Assembly (NCBI GenBank): GCA_022457155.1
Contig: JAJGOT010000479.1
Coordinates: 23,501-87,500 of the forward strand
Origin: Cladopsammia gracilis
Lineage: Eukaryota > Cnidaria > Anthozoa > Scleractinia > Dendrophylliidae
Length of the DNA: 64,000 bases
Reading direction: 5' to 3'
Part shown: positions 44,822 through 59,800 of the stretch, in pieces
Numbering within the stretch: position 1 is the stretch's first letter
Layout: every line of letters starts with the position of its first letter
Position numbers and translations under genes: made by a program
Notes under the pieces: generated by a model
Databases searched by the model: none
The model's input: the letters and a program-made list of their open reading frames with translations, nothing else
What the model was told of the DNA's origin: nothing

Positions 44822-47800
44822 ATGACAGCGCAAGAACAAATGAAAAAGATGTTAGATGAGCTTATGGGAACCCAGAGGGATGGTAAGTGAAAAAATATTT
44901 GCATCGAAAGTAAAACCGATGCATTGAAATTTTACCACGCTTGTATTAAACTTAAGCTTAGCTTAAGCTTATACGAACTTAAACTTTCTTCTTATATGGG
45001 TTATTTTAATTTTGCATACTGACTAAATAGAAAACTGAGTTGTGATGTCGACGGTAGCTCAATCAAGTGGAGTGAGTTTTTGCCTTACACATATAAGCTT
45101 AACTTATGTCTGTTTTTGCTTGCTTGCTTGCTTGTCCTTTACACTCGTACTTGGAAACCCAAGCTTGAGCCTTCCAAAGCTATATAACGAAAGTTCATCA
45201 TGTACATGTATTTGTAGAGAATGCCTCACTTAAGCTTTAACTTAGGTTTAACTTCCAAATAGTCTTAAATATCTGCTCATAGCCTTAACATGTGTTTCAA
45301 ATTCAGCAATTCGAGATGATTATAAAAGACCTGTAATTTACATGTAAGCTTACATGTAGGTTGCATACAATTCAATTTAAGACATCGAATTACTGTGAAA
45401 AAGAGGTGCAAAACCTGATGATGATCATGTTTACTTTGAAAATAGCTTTCTCATAAAGAGAAGCTTCACAACAGCAGGCTTTTGCTGTTGTTTCCTTATT
45501 GGTTTAAAAGTGACATAATTGTCTGAAAATTATGCATGTCTATAAAAATTTGCATGTAAGCTTATATTTAACAGAAATTGTAGACAGCTGTTTACTTGTC
45601 AAGTTTGATAATTTGAAGCCTGAAATGTGCACTGGATCAGAATAGTCCTTGTCACAGTTTAAGCTACATGTACCAATTTTGTCAGGCAGCCAACTCGCCA
45701 GAAGTTACAGCATTTGTGACCTCTCATGCGAAAACAATACTAACGGCTATCCGTTCAAGCTGTTCGCTTGCTATTTATCAGCCATAATTTGGCGAGTGAA
45801 ACTACAAGGATAGCAAAGAATTCTTGAAAGCACATGGTCTGTATTCAGGTTTCAAATATTACCCTTTTGACATATGCAAATTTGTTGCACTTTTTACCAA
45901 CAACTACTGTATATACGTACATAATAGTGACAAACTTAAAAGGGCTAATTTTTTTTCTGCTCCATAACTTTCCCTGCTGTCTTTAACCTCGATACTTAAA
46001 TTTAGTTTAATTCAAGATTTATTTTAACAATTAGTAAACATGAAGTTCAGAAACAATTTTAAACATGAATTTTGCGTGACTAATGCACTTGGGACTTGGG
46101 AAACCATGTTCATCATTCTCTGGCCTTCAAGTCAAAGCCACAAAAAGATGGTTTCATTGTCCTAACAATCAGGGCTCGAAATTAACGCTTCCAGACTCAC
46201 AAAATGCGAGTGGTTTTTGGAAGTTGCGAATCTGAAAATATCCTCTAGCAAACTTTTGCAGGTAAGCATTTCTATAACAAAAGTTGGAAGGAAAAAGTGA
46301 ATGTTCTTGGAGAATTTTGTGGCAAAAATTCCGACATCATCAAATGTGATCTTCAGGAGAAAATAAGCGTGGTTTTAAGGCCTGTTTACACAGGCAATCT
46401 TTTCTTTGATCTTTTTGTGCAATTTTTGTCGCACTAGTTGATGCAATTTTTGTTGCACACAAGTTGTATCTTCAAATCACATGTGTAAACAGGTGACAAT
46501 TTCAGTGTGATTTGTCGCACCCAAATTGCACAGGAATTGCCGCTAGTTTACACTTGCGACAAAAGTTGTATTGGAGAGCGAGACAAAAATTGCATCAAAA
46601 ATCCCATGTGTAAACAGGCCTTACACAACCTGTGCACACTTTATCTACTTATTCATATTTTGTCAGAGTCAGCAACATGACAGAAGAGAATGAATTTCAC
46701 ATTTTGTGAGCCACTTTTGTTGTAGATGTTTAAAATAACTGCTTTTTTCAAGAAATCCCTCGACCTCTGAAACTACCGGTAACCTGATCGACGATGACAA
46801 CATCTTGCCCAACAACCCCGAGCCGCCAAAGAAACAACAGGACAATATGCCAGCAAAGAAGACCACAAAATTAACAGTGTACTACATGTATTTAGGTATT
46901 TGTACCATATTTTCAGAGTCATCAAAGGGAAAATGACTGCAAAAAATAGCTACATGTAGTGACCTAACTAGTTTTGCTTTGCTAGTGGACTAAAAATTAA
47001 GTTCGACCCCTGACACTGTAATAAAGTACTCAGCAAAGATGTACAATTAGCACACAATTTACCTAATTTTTCCACAGCTAGCAATTCAAAATAATTTTTT
47101 AGCCGTTCAGTCATTCACAACCAGCCATTCTAAATTATTATTTTGCCATTCAGGCATTCACAGTCAGCCATTCAAAATATTTCTTCTACCATTCAGCCAT
47201 TCAACTTTATCCGTTCAAATTTTTTCTTCAGCCGTTCAGCCGTTCATGGTAACCATTTTAAACGGCTTGTCCACCCGTTTTTCATCTGTTCAGTAGCCGT
47301 GCATTTTGCTGTTCAAACGGATATTCGTTAGTATCGTTTTTGCATGAGAGGTCACATAATTTGTAAACTCGGTATCAAATTAATACTGTATATACATACT
47401 TTCACATCTTTAAGGTCAAGAATTGCAAGGTAGCTGACAAATGTTATTTGAGTCATATAATCTAAACAACGACATAAATCTGTTTCTACACCCTCACCAA
47501 TATCTTGTCAATGAGTAACCATCCATTACCCCCTGTATTTCTGCCATTTTTTGCTTTAAGAGTCTATTTAATTATTTTTTTTTTTTGATATTTCGAAAGT
47601 TTCACCTTTTGTGACCTTAGAATAAAGGGTTTAAAGTTTTACAGACAGTGAGAAACACATTTTTTATGGTCTGAAAGTTGGGTTATTGGCACTAAAAAGT
47701 GGCTCCAATGTGTGCACGGCCAAAACCAGTGTCATATTACACTGTGACATAAATAATTATGTTTGTTAACTGCTGTGGGAATCATGGCGAACAAGAGAGC

Positions 47801-50800
47801 TGGCAGGCGATTTAGCTAGAGATGGACAATATTATATGGGGAGCTGCCCCAAACATATAAGATATTAGAATTCTTTGTTTACAGAGGGTGTAACAAAGCT
47901 TTAGTTTGCTCCAGAGGAAAAAAGGCCAGCAAAATACACTAAATTTGTTTGCCGGCATCATAAGGGGATGTTGTTTTCAATGAAAGGACTTATTGTCAAG
48001 GTTACATGTAATATTATTTTAAAAAAAAACATTCCTAGGAAGTTTAATCAGCGTAATTTTCCAATCCACATCCTGATTAGGAGATCCCAAAACCTCGCCG
48101 TCAAAGTCAGTGAGGCCTACAAAAGTATACTGACTTGCTCGGCCCTGTCTGGCGAGTAATATAAACCTTTCATACGGTTCTCCGAATTATAAAATTCAGA
48201 GTGGAGCGACGCAAGTGTTCACTAGCAGGCTTTTATTCTTTAGTTCTTCAGAACATGTATCAAATCTACAAATGCATAAGACTATTCATAACAGTACACA
48301 TAGCAAATCATTGCATGTTTGATCAGATTTGTATTTATAGATCAGACAGATAAATGTAAACACTACAACACTTTACACAATACTTTCAATTCACTGGTAA
48401 GACGCTGAACTAAGAAGCTTACGTATTAAGTATATCCTTGCCACTAAAATATACATCATTCAGGCATTCACATCAATTAACGAGCCACCTAGAAAAATAC
48501 CACCTGGGATATGCGTAGCATATCAGTCAGGTCAGTACACATGTATATAAATTTTCAACTAGCAAGCTGCCAAGCAGCTAAGATGTATATCCCTTGCATT
48601 GAATAAAGAACTTTAAGTGGAGGGGCAAAAAGCCAAGCCAATAAAATCAGCTTAAAATCTCCACAATCATGGGACATCGAAATTTAATGGTGGTCGTGAC
48701 AATATGTAAAGTCAGGACGGAAAAAGCAATCTTCCCTTGCTCTGATTAAATAAATGGTTTGGAGAGGTAAGTAAATACACAATTTCCTGTAGAAATGAAT
48801 CAACATGTCAAAATTTGATCAAACTGGCAATTTAATATGTATGCCTATAATAGACTACATACATGTAAGCTCAATGTGTGAAAAATGGGTGAAAGTAGTT
48901 TGCCCCTGTGCCTCAAAAATTTTGTTTAGCCACCACAATTTGCAGAATTTTAAGACTCTTGATATTTGTCTTTGGTTTAGAGAGCCAATATTGCCAGAAT
49001 ATTTGACAAGGTTGACTTCCTGACAAAACTGTAAAAACTGTGGCATGGTCTTCTAGAAAAGTGCATCACTAATGCAAGATAATACACAGTAATTTACATG
49101 TACATGTTGACTGAGTGTATAGCTTTCCTGTATGACTTAGATTTGTTCAAGATACATGTATTGCACTTGCTTTAAAAATTGCATTTCTAAATGTTCCTTC
49201 ATTATTCTAGTTGTTATAGTACAGTATATGAAATGCTTATCAGGTTTCTTTAATGTTTACCTGATAAAGTGTTGGCCAAATGTTTCAGCACACATAGCAT
49301 GTCGTTTTTAAACTGTTAACATGTATTGTGTTAAGGGATTGGATAACTGTTCGCCATTAATACTAGATGTTGAATGCTTTCTCAAACAAGGCTCACTGAT
49401 AGCCATATTCATGTAGTGTGAGCAAGTTCATTGGATGCGTAAGTAGGGCGACGTAAGTAGGGCTGACAAATTTTATTTTATTACTGGTGGGAAGGCACAT
49501 ACAGTACATAACAAAACAAAAACACTTGTCATTGTTTGCAACATGTAACAGGAAGGCAATTTGAAGCAACATATTTCTTCAGTTCAGGAAGCTGCTACAA
49601 GTTCTCTATACATTACAACGAAGTCTAAATGGACACATACATACATGTAGGACTGCAACCATTTTGTTACATGTACATGTAGCTGGATAAGCTTTGATGA
49701 ACAACAAATGGCTCGAATATGGAGGGTAACCTCATCCCACGCTTTGACATTAATAAATTGATTGATTGATTGATTGATTGAAATGGCAAATGTCTGATGA
49801 TTTGAAGAGGCCCACCTCATTTTACCCATTGAAATCTTCATTGACCTCCCTCATTTAAAAGCTAAGCTTGAATATTGACACAATAGAATCCTAATAAATT
49901 ATACTTTTAACAGTCAGTGGAGAGAAAGTTGAGGAATCTATTTGAAGTTCACAGAGTATAATATGTGCATGTAACGGTACATAGTGCAAGGGAGATGTAA
50001 AATTTTGAACATGATTGCAGCCAAACTGGACAGCACATAACCCTGTTAGTGTTATGTGTAGTAATGAAGGTTTTAGCCAGAAGGATGTGGAAGTCCACTT
50101 CCTGCTGCCAGGACACCCAGTTTTAATTTTCTGGTTAAAATCCCGGTAGCAATACTTAAATTTTAGTTGACCTAGTTCTCCAATTAGCATATCTGTCTAA
50201 AGTATGATAATGTCTTCAGCGGTTAAATGGAAGTTTTTTGTAATACAGTTAACTCCTGTCTTAAAAAAAACATTGTTACAACAGCCCCCCATGTGTTATA
50301 GACAGAAGTTGATGACCCAGCAATAACTCCCATTGTTACTCACTCTTCCAACTCCCACGAGTGCCAAAAATGAAAACTGAAGAAAAATCACAAATTTTAT
50401 TTTGTAAAATATTGAAAAACAAATGTTAACCTGTAAAAGTACTTCCATAAAGGTTATATTTGAATGGTCACACCATAGGGTTTCATCCACAGACTCAGAA
50501 GTTCTAGAACTGCATTACATATACATGATACAGTGTGTATGTCTCTATAATAATCCTTTCACTCCCAGAGTGGAAGGGTTAATTATTGCAGATACTAAAT
50601 TATGATCCTGGAGGTTGATGTAATAGCAGGAGTTGACTGTACTTCTAAATTTGTGAAAATTAAACTCTTACATTGTACTTGGACAGCATTTTGGCAAGTA
50701 TTAATTTCTTTCTGTCTTGCATCTTTGCATCCTTCTAGGTGCCAGACCCGGAGATGAAATCAAGTTTTCCGATGACCGTGTGTGCAAGAGCTTCCTCATG

Positions 50801-53800
50801 GGTCTCTGCCCTCATGAACTTTTCAACAACACAGTGAGCAGCTTTTTAACTGTTTTAACATACAATAAATTAAACTCCTAAATGGTTATATGTCTAAGGG
50901 CCTGGTCGCACTACAGTCAAAAACAAAAATTCACCCGTGTAAAAATTGAGGAGAACAAAAGAAACCGCTCTGGTGGGACACGCTTTTTGTGGAATGCTTT
51001 TGTTTTTATGTCATTTTGCACAGGCTAATTTTTGTTTTTGACCTTAGTGCGACCAGGCCCTAAGTTGTAGTTTAAATTTTTCTTTGGTTTGCAAATTTTT
51101 CAAATATGATAATGAATCTGAGACAAAGGAAACAAAAGATTATCTGGTTTAAAAAATTTTGAACCAAAGAAAAATATGAACCACAACATCTACAGTTTGG
51201 AACATGCCACCTTAACAATGCAACTTGCCTTACTGTGAGCACCCAACAATCATTTTTACAAGTTAGCCAATCAGAGAGCGCAAATTCACTTGAAGGGCAC
51301 GCCTTCTTGCAAAGTTGAGCAACATGGAATGCAATCTTGTTGCATTGTGTTTATCACAGGAGTGTAAAGTTAGTTACAAAATACAAAAGATTTTATTCAC
51401 TTTATTGCTTCACGTGATCTGCAGTTACAAAAATGGAATTAGTTGGTGATACAAACTTGTAATGTAGTTTGTTGGGTGCTCAGGGAAAGGCGCATTGCAC
51501 TGTAAACTTGTATAAAACAACAAAATTTCACATTACACTAACATACATGTAGTTACACAGTTGAACCTTGAATATCTGGGTTATTAGTTAACCAGACATC
51601 CCTCTGTGGTGATCAACTTTCATAAATATCAATCCTGAAGAATTTGGGTAGACAAAAATGTAAGAAATTCCTTTAGAATGTCATTTACTCAGTGTCTATC
51701 TGTCACAATATTAATTTTATGTATGGTTTGGCATACTCAATTTTACTTTGCTTTTTACAAAATAGATGATCGCCCATTAAATAAAATGTTTCTTTTAGTT
51801 CTTTCCCTGATTAAGTCTTATTGTGTCCCTTTTCATGCTATTCATTGATGAACAGTGGATCTTCAAAACTGTAAGTTAAACTTGCAAAAAGCCTTTTTTC
51901 CAACTAACCTTCTGTAACACAATATTTTTTGCACTCCACATGAATAACCCAGGAGCCACGAAGCTCTTTTATTAGAACCTCTAATTTTATTGGCCCTGGG
52001 TATCATGAAGCTCTATTGTTTCAGGGCTAGGGTCCATTCTTCTGTTGTTTGTTCTATTGTTTTCTCAGCCAATCCTGTGAGGCATTCCAAGAGCTTTGTG
52101 GCGCCCCGAATAACCTGCAGTGCTGGAAATAAGTTTTCTTGCTTCCTTAGCTTTCAAACCTCCCTTTTTATCGACATTTTACAAAATTGGTTGGACATTC
52201 GCCATTTTGGATTTTGGATCCGTAAGCATGCATGACATGCTATAAGAAGTTTATTTGCAGTTTGCAATGCATGGTAGGGCAATTTCAAATGACACGGCCT
52301 TTTCTTAATTTTCTCCGATCGCAGGAGCCTTCTGCAGCAAAATAAATTTTACAAAAAGCATAAATTCTTACTTGAATGTTTTTGAAATCAAATGCAATGA
52401 CTTAACAAGACTTTCAAGGCAAAAGCTAAGTAATTTTTATGCTCGGGCACCATGTCCGAGCATAATTTGAAAATAGTCGGATAATTTAGGATTTTGGTCT
52501 GACAATGTCCGATGACCAACTGTTATTTCCAGCACTGAACCTGCCTCTTGGCTTTAGATATATTTCATACCTAATTTTCCTCTAGAAAATGGACCTCGGT
52601 CCATGTAACAAGATTCATGAGGCAGCTCTGAAAGCAGACTATGAACTTGCATCCAAGAAGAGAGACTATGGTTACGATATAGATGTAAGTATGGTTAAGC
52701 TTTTTTTAATTATAATGATACTGATTAATACTTTATTATCCCCTCCCTGTGAGAGCCTTTTAGGGATAATGAAACAAACATATAAAACATTAAAAACAAA
52801 TATGAAAAAAAACATTGTTGGTGTAAGTGTTGTGCTTTGGGTAGGGGATGTTATTTGTTGTTTAACCCATTGACTCCTAGAGTTTTAGCAAAAAACTGCA
52901 ATTTGAATCCACAAATACAAATTGCAAATTGCAAGCAAACTATCCATTAATGTTTGCAATGAGAACACTAAACTGCCTTTCCTTTCTAGGGAAAGTACAA
53001 AATGTATATTGAGTTTTGGTTTTCGGGCTTGTACACAAAGCAAAATTTTGACATAGTTTTCTTTTGTCGTTCTGTTTTCTTTTTTTCCCCTTGTTGTTGG
53101 CCTTTCACTAGACTTTACGGTATTTTTGAAATAAAAGTTTCCCGGAAAACGCTGAAGAAGGTGAAATTTTTTAACTAGAAGTGGCAAGTGGTACATTGTA
53201 TGAAGACCCAATCTTCCTTCGATTTTGCCAGTCAAATCTAATATGTTTTTCACATGTAACTCTGGCCCAATTTATGAGATCTCTCTCATTTGGGCACTTT
53301 TTGAGATATTTCTTCCTTCTGCATGAGTTAGTTATATGAAAGAATCTTTTGTCATAAAAAGGGATGACGCTACAAATGGTAGAAGGACCACAGTCAAGTC
53401 ATGGGCGGTTTTGGGCATTTGAGGTGGCAATGGTTAAAACATGTTCTTTACATGTGGGTCATTTTATTTCGGTGATCACAACAGCAAATACAATTGCCAT
53501 TTTTTCTTGATAATTATCTTCTTGGTTTTTTTGCCTTTATTCTTGTAAGGAAATTAATTATGTAATGTGGATACCATTGTAGGAAAGTACCACTCAGTAG
53601 CTTTCATTTGAATGGTTACACTTAATGTGTTCATCCACAGACTCAAACATTAGAGCAAAATTCCATGAGCAGAGATTTAACTCTTGTATGTGAAAGAGGT
53701 AAAGGCAAAGCTATAATAATTTTCATGTCGTTATTTTATCTCTGAATTAACCAGCAAATGGAACACCTTCAGTCTTTTATCAAGGACTGTGATCGGAAGA

Positions 53801-56800
53801 TTCAGATTGCAAAGAAAAGGCTTGAAGAGACACAAGATGATCATGAACTTGTTCCTGAGGTTTGTACATTGTGTACACTAAATCTGATGTGATAAAGTAT
53901 TAGAGAAAACATTCTGTCCTAAGATATGGGTTTGGTAACATTCTACATTATTTTATAAACAGAGATGTGCTTTCTGCTGCTATGTTGCAGTCACTTTTGC
54001 AATGTCCTTAATTTCCGTTCTCCTTTCTTTCCGAGTTAGACAAGCTTAGAAAAGTATCTGTTTGCAAATGCACACAGTATCACAGAATTTACGAAAATAA
54101 CAGACGGCAAATGTCACACTAATTTTGGTACTTTTCAAGTAATTCTTGAATTCTTGCTTAGAATATTGTAGAGTTGATTGTGGTCAGGGTACTTTGCACA
54201 GTCATTTTACCTGACTTCCTTTATTATTATTGTGGGTTAGGCCAACCAATATTTCATTTTGTTCCTTAGTTTCATTACACTGATTGTTCATGTTACATGT
54301 ACATGTATTTTAGCATTATGTTACAATAGTACATGTAGCTGTTCACAGTTCTTTGTGGTCAAGACTGCGAGACAAGGTGCACCAAACATTGCCTGGTGTG
54401 ACGCCCTCTCTTCGTTTAGCCGCAATATAGCAGATTGAGGCATTGCAAGACAAGTTGCACGGAACATTGCTTAGTGTAACACGCTCTTCATTTAGCTGCA
54501 ACATAGCAGCTAAATTGAGCTATTGCGAGACAAGTTGCACGGAAGATTGCTTAGTGTAACGGCCCCTTAGAGGAATAAAATGTACATTATTGTCAGTACT
54601 GTCTGCTTGATGGCCTTCACTGGAACAGCAGTGTTTACTTGCTCATTTGCAGCAACTTACCGTAGAGTTCCGATAGTAACGACCCCCTGAAAGTAACACC
54701 AATTTTTTGTGGCTGTTAGTAAATCTCAAAAGTAGCGACCCTCCCAAAAGTAGCAACCCCCCGAAAGTAGCGAGACCAAGTTTTTTTAACTTAATAAAAT
54801 AGCGCAATAGTGGTGAAGATGAAAGACACGAACGGCGGCGAACAAGATGCGACTACAGTTGGACACGTGCCTGAGGTCCTGTACAAGCCATTGCTGGAAA
54901 AGGAAATCAAGATGACTTGCCGTGTATCTGGCCCAAGCAGGAGTGCGCCTGAAGGTGTATGGGTTCAAGGAGGAGGCATTGAGATTCCTTGTGTTTATGA
55001 AATTGGCGTTAAGAAAGGACTTAAGTCTAAGAAAAGAACTGAGAGACAAACTAATACAACTCGTCCCAACCACTGACAATACAATCTAGGAAGACATCCA
55101 GAGCCCACCCATGTCGCAGTTAAAACATGAAACTGGATAGACGAATTTTGTCTCATTTGTTTATTGGTGTTGATAATGATTGATTTTATTATTGCTGTAT
55201 TTATCATTGTTACCTTCTTTTTATGAAACACAATCTATACATATGGAATGCAAATAAAATGTTTTTCTTTTTTTAATTTTATGTTCATTTTTTTATTTTG
55301 GAAAAAAGCTTGTGCCAGCTTTATTTGTAAACGATTTTTGTTCCCTGAAAGTAACAACCCCCGAAAGTAACAACCCCCCAAAAGTAGCGACCCCCAAAGG
55401 CTGCTAATTCCAAAAGTAATGAGGGTCGCTACTATCTCAACTCTACGGTATATACAGTATACAAGCTATTTGTAAGATCATTAAGATACAATCAGTATTA
55501 AAGTGGTGTCAAACTGTTCTTTGCAGGTGAATTCCCCCCAATTGTTTTGACTCCTTTTAGCTTTCTGTGAGTGAAAGACTGGAAAAGTTTGAATAACAAC
55601 ACAAGTTGATGTAGAGTACTAATATGGACATCAGTGGATAACATGACCTTTCTTCTAAAAAAAAGTGTGCTGATTTCTTCCATTAGGCCCAAGCAGTGCA
55701 TGATCTGGCAGAGCAGATTGGGAAAAAGCTTGCTGAGGCTGAAGCTGTTGGTATGTAACCTTTCACTTGTTCTTGGAAATCAAAAGTAATTTAACATACC
55801 ATATTTATTCGGCTATAAGCCGATCTTGGCTACAAGCCAAGACCCCAAATTTTTAATTTGAATAATCAGCTTGATGATCACAAAAAATAAACCAAAACTT
55901 TCGGCTGTAAGCCAACCCTAAATTTTAAGCCTCACAGTTTTTATCAGACAGTTGTAGCTTGCTGCACTAAAAGAATACCCAAAACAAACTAAAAAAGCCA
56001 AATGAACGAGTGTGCGTAAACAAGCCACCATATTGGTTGAAGCACGTGCTCAAGAAATTTGTGTGGTTACCAAGCTTATTTTAGCATGGAACACTGTGAT
56101 CAAAAGTGTAAATTGTTCTCGGTATAGGATAAGTATTCATTGTTATTATTATCAAGGGATTGTGGAAGAATTCAGTACTGGCAGTTAATTAAAGAAGAGG
56201 ATAAACAGTAAGATCTTTACAAACCAACAAACGTGACTGAGAAACCAACTTGTAGTCTGAAGTTTGTGCTTTTTTTTACATTCGCTCGGCTTATACGTAA
56301 GCCTTCTTTGGCCTAAATTTTACCTAAACTTGGCTTGACTTTGTGAAAAAGTCACTCGGCTTATAGCCAAATAAATGCGGGAAGTAAAAATTAAACATGT
56401 GAAGAAAATTGTCTTCAACAAATTTATCCCCCACCCCCACCTTTTAAATCAAAAGGTTGATTAATTGGCATCCTTTCCTGTCTAGAAAAGCCATTAATTT
56501 TAAGGTTGGTCAATGGATTTTTTGAGTAGCCTTGTGATAGACAAGCATCTCATCCCTTTGTTGTTGTTGTTTTTGCTTTTGTTTTTTTTTGGGGGGAGTA
56601 CTATTTGTAGTCACTTCATACATACATGTATGCTAAAAAAAGCTGTCAAATCTACTCTTAAAAGGAAGAGACATAACCCTTAAAGTAAGCTTGCTTTCTT
56701 GTCTTTCCTGCATCCTGTAAAACTATTGTGTAAACATTGTACAGGGGCTGAAGGCAAAGTAGAGGAGTCAATGGAACTCATGAAGGAGGTTGAAGACCTA

Positions 56801-59800
56801 AAAGCAAAGAAACGAATAGCTGAGGTAGGACACATGAACATTTTGGAGTTAATTTTGACATCATTTCTATGTCATGATCATTAATATTTTTCTGCTGCCT
56901 TTTTTTAAAACTTACTCTGGCAATGTACATGTTCAGTGCTCTAAAAATAACATTTTGTAGTAGTAAGCAGTATAACAGTGTCCCCTTGCTTGCTGGAAGG
57001 TCTGGTGTGATGTAAGCAGCAAATAATTGATTGTAGGCATTAAAGTGCACCTAAACCCCAATTTTTTTCTTTTAATCGACTCAATGTACGTTGAAAAGTC
57101 AAATAGTGAAATATTTCGTGTTTTTAACGTCTCGTTAGTGAGTTATGGACGTTATATGACGTCAAATCGAGACTTTACCATTATTTCTACTTCAATTTAC
57201 AATATGCAGTTCACAGCTTAAGGATAATCAATTTAAGAAATACTAAATAAAAACTGTTAATAGTCAGTTGATTTGTAAAAAAATATTACTTGGAGGTGGA
57301 AACAAGTAGTTGTATAATAAACGATTCTTGATTTGACGTCATCTTATTAACATTTTGTAAAATCAAACCTCAAAAATTCACTAACGCAACGTTAAAAACA
57401 AGAAATATTTAACTATTCAACTTTTCAAAATACATAGAGTTGATTAAGCGAAAAACAATGTTGGGGTTAGGTGCACTTTAAAATGACTGCTATTAAAGAG
57501 AAGTCCTGGTGTCTACACAAATTTTCCTTTTTTGAACTTAAACGTTTCTTATGGCAATAGAGGTGAGAAGTTGTTAATACATCAAAAAACGTTTTCTTCA
57601 TTCTCTGACCTCTCTTAGGAGCTTGAAGGGTGGACTGTTGAGAAACCTGCTAAAAATTCATATTTTTTATCTCCAGGATATATATCGAGAGAGTATCCCA
57701 TCATCCTCTCTGCAGCAGCAAAAGTTGAGGGTCTGTGAAGTGTGCGCAGCGTATCTCAGCTTGTATGACAACGATCGCAGGTAAAATTATCAACCTTTAT
57801 CTTTGTAAATACAGCCAAACCATACTGTGGTTTTGGTTATGCTAGAAAAGAAAGGGTGCAGTCGAACCTCTCCTTACAGACACCTCCATAATACCAACAC
57901 CTTTCTATTATGGACAGTTTTCTTGGTCCCAAAGATACTAAAATTCATACAATCCCTACCCCTATAATACGGACACCTCTATAATGCGAACACTTGGGTC
58001 CGTTCAACTGTTAGTTATCTGTTCATTTTGTCTTATGACGTACTGTACATGTACCAGAACTGTAAAATTAATAATGGTAATAGGACTGAGTGGAGTCCAA
58101 TTCGGTCTGTAATCATACTAGTGATTAACAAAATCGGATGACCGCGAAGCGGGAGTCCAATTTGTTTGATCACGAGTATGATTACAGACAGAATTGGACG
58201 ACACGAAGTCCTGTTACCAATTAATCATAACTATAACAAAATTTCAGGATAAAACGTTAATTGGTTACACGTTTTGGTGATTAAAAACATAACAATTGAG
58301 TGTGTTTTTGACCGAGATGTACGCACGGAAAAAGGATAGTGCGCGCAAATGACGCGTCCTGTCCAATTATATCGTCCAATTACAAGCATGACGCGTGAAC
58401 TGTCCTATTAATGCTCTTATCGGGCCTGCTGATAACCAATCAGATTCAAGAATTTTGTTATAGTTTTGATTATGATGGTTATTGTTCTTCAGAAGAATTA
58501 CATGTACTTTGGCTTTTCTTTGTTAATAATCAGATTGGCTGATCACTTTGGTGGAAAACTTCACATGGGTTTCATCAAGATTCGTGACAGACTGAAAGAA
58601 CTGCAGGTACATGTAGTTTGATTTGAGTAATAGAACGTAGTTGTAGATATACCAGAATACACTGTTCAATGCCTTTCATTTCACTGGTCACATCATAGGA
58701 TTTCCTACCAAAATCGAAAGTTTGAACCCCCTTAAACAGCATAAAGTTCTGCTCAGTTGCTTTCATTTTGTTTCAGTGTCAAATACGCTGTGGGAAACAA
58801 TGGTCCACATTTGAGAAGTGACACTTTAGGATTCCACAGACTCAAAAAGTTAGAAACACCTTGTACACACGTTATATACTGCACAGTACCACAGGAAAGT
58901 TCTGCTCATTTGCTTTCATTTTGCTATATAATAAAATAAATACGCTGTGGGAATAATAATAGTCCATTTGAATAGTCATATTTTTGGATACATGCTGTCT
59001 CAAAACGTATCTTTCTAGTTCAGTGGACTCTCGTTTATCCAGCCATCACTAGGCCACCAAAATCTGGCCGTATTAACGAGGTGGCTGTATTATTGAGGTT
59101 AGTCTCATGTATGTTTACAGCTGTTTCGAGAAAGGTGGTCGGAAAAAAGCGCAAAAGTGCACGCGACAATCCCGAAAAATAATGTGGGATATGATCAATG
59201 AATTTTAATAAGTTAAATAAATACACGAAACCCGCGATGCCTCGTCCGTACTGGGACGATCTTAGATGGCGGGCCATTGGGAAAAATGAGTTTTTAGAGT
59301 ATAGCGTGGATGACTACCCACAATCCCTTTCTGGATTGTCGCGTGCACTTTTACGCTTCTTTTCGACAACCTTTCTCGAAACAGCTGTGTATGACTTAGC
59401 TTTTCTTCGGGCTAAAACAAGTGGCTGTAATAAAGAGTTGGGTGGCTGTTAAGTGGAATTTCACTGTATTACCAAAAAAGAGTTAATAAATTTGTCTTTC
59501 ATTTTGCTTATTACAGGATGGGGTGGCTAAAAAGCGCTCTGAAAGAGAAATGGAACGCATGCGCCGACGCGAGGAGAGAGAACGTGAACGGGCGCAAGAG
59601 AAACTGGAACGAGAAAAACGAATGAGAGAAAGAGAACGAGAAAGAGAAAGAGAAAAAGAACGGTAGGGGCTAAGTCTGAATAAATTATTATTCGACATAC
59701 ATTTGTAGCATTGTAGAGTGCAAATAAGCACCAAAACAAGTACACATAAACCATCTATCTATCTATGTATCTCTATCTATCTGTTGTACTCTTCTGATCG

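Larger units (their letters stand above)
45715..47356. mobile_element. Outer element of a three-level transposon nest in LUC7L intron 1
   Basis: The left end TGTGACCTCTCATGCGAAAA and a right end complementary to it (TTTTGCATGAGAGGTCACA) form about 45-bp imperfect inverted repeats that also share ACTAACGG and CCGTT. The interior contains the hAT derivative at 46170-47012 and a (GCCATTCA)n tract at 47050-47260. Target duplication not resolved. Confidence 0.65.

Noticed and set aside
59483..59754. Minus-strand serine/leucine-rich ORFs opposite LUC7L exon 9
   Set aside because: They are antisense shadows of the Arg/Glu-rich coding exon on the plus strand.
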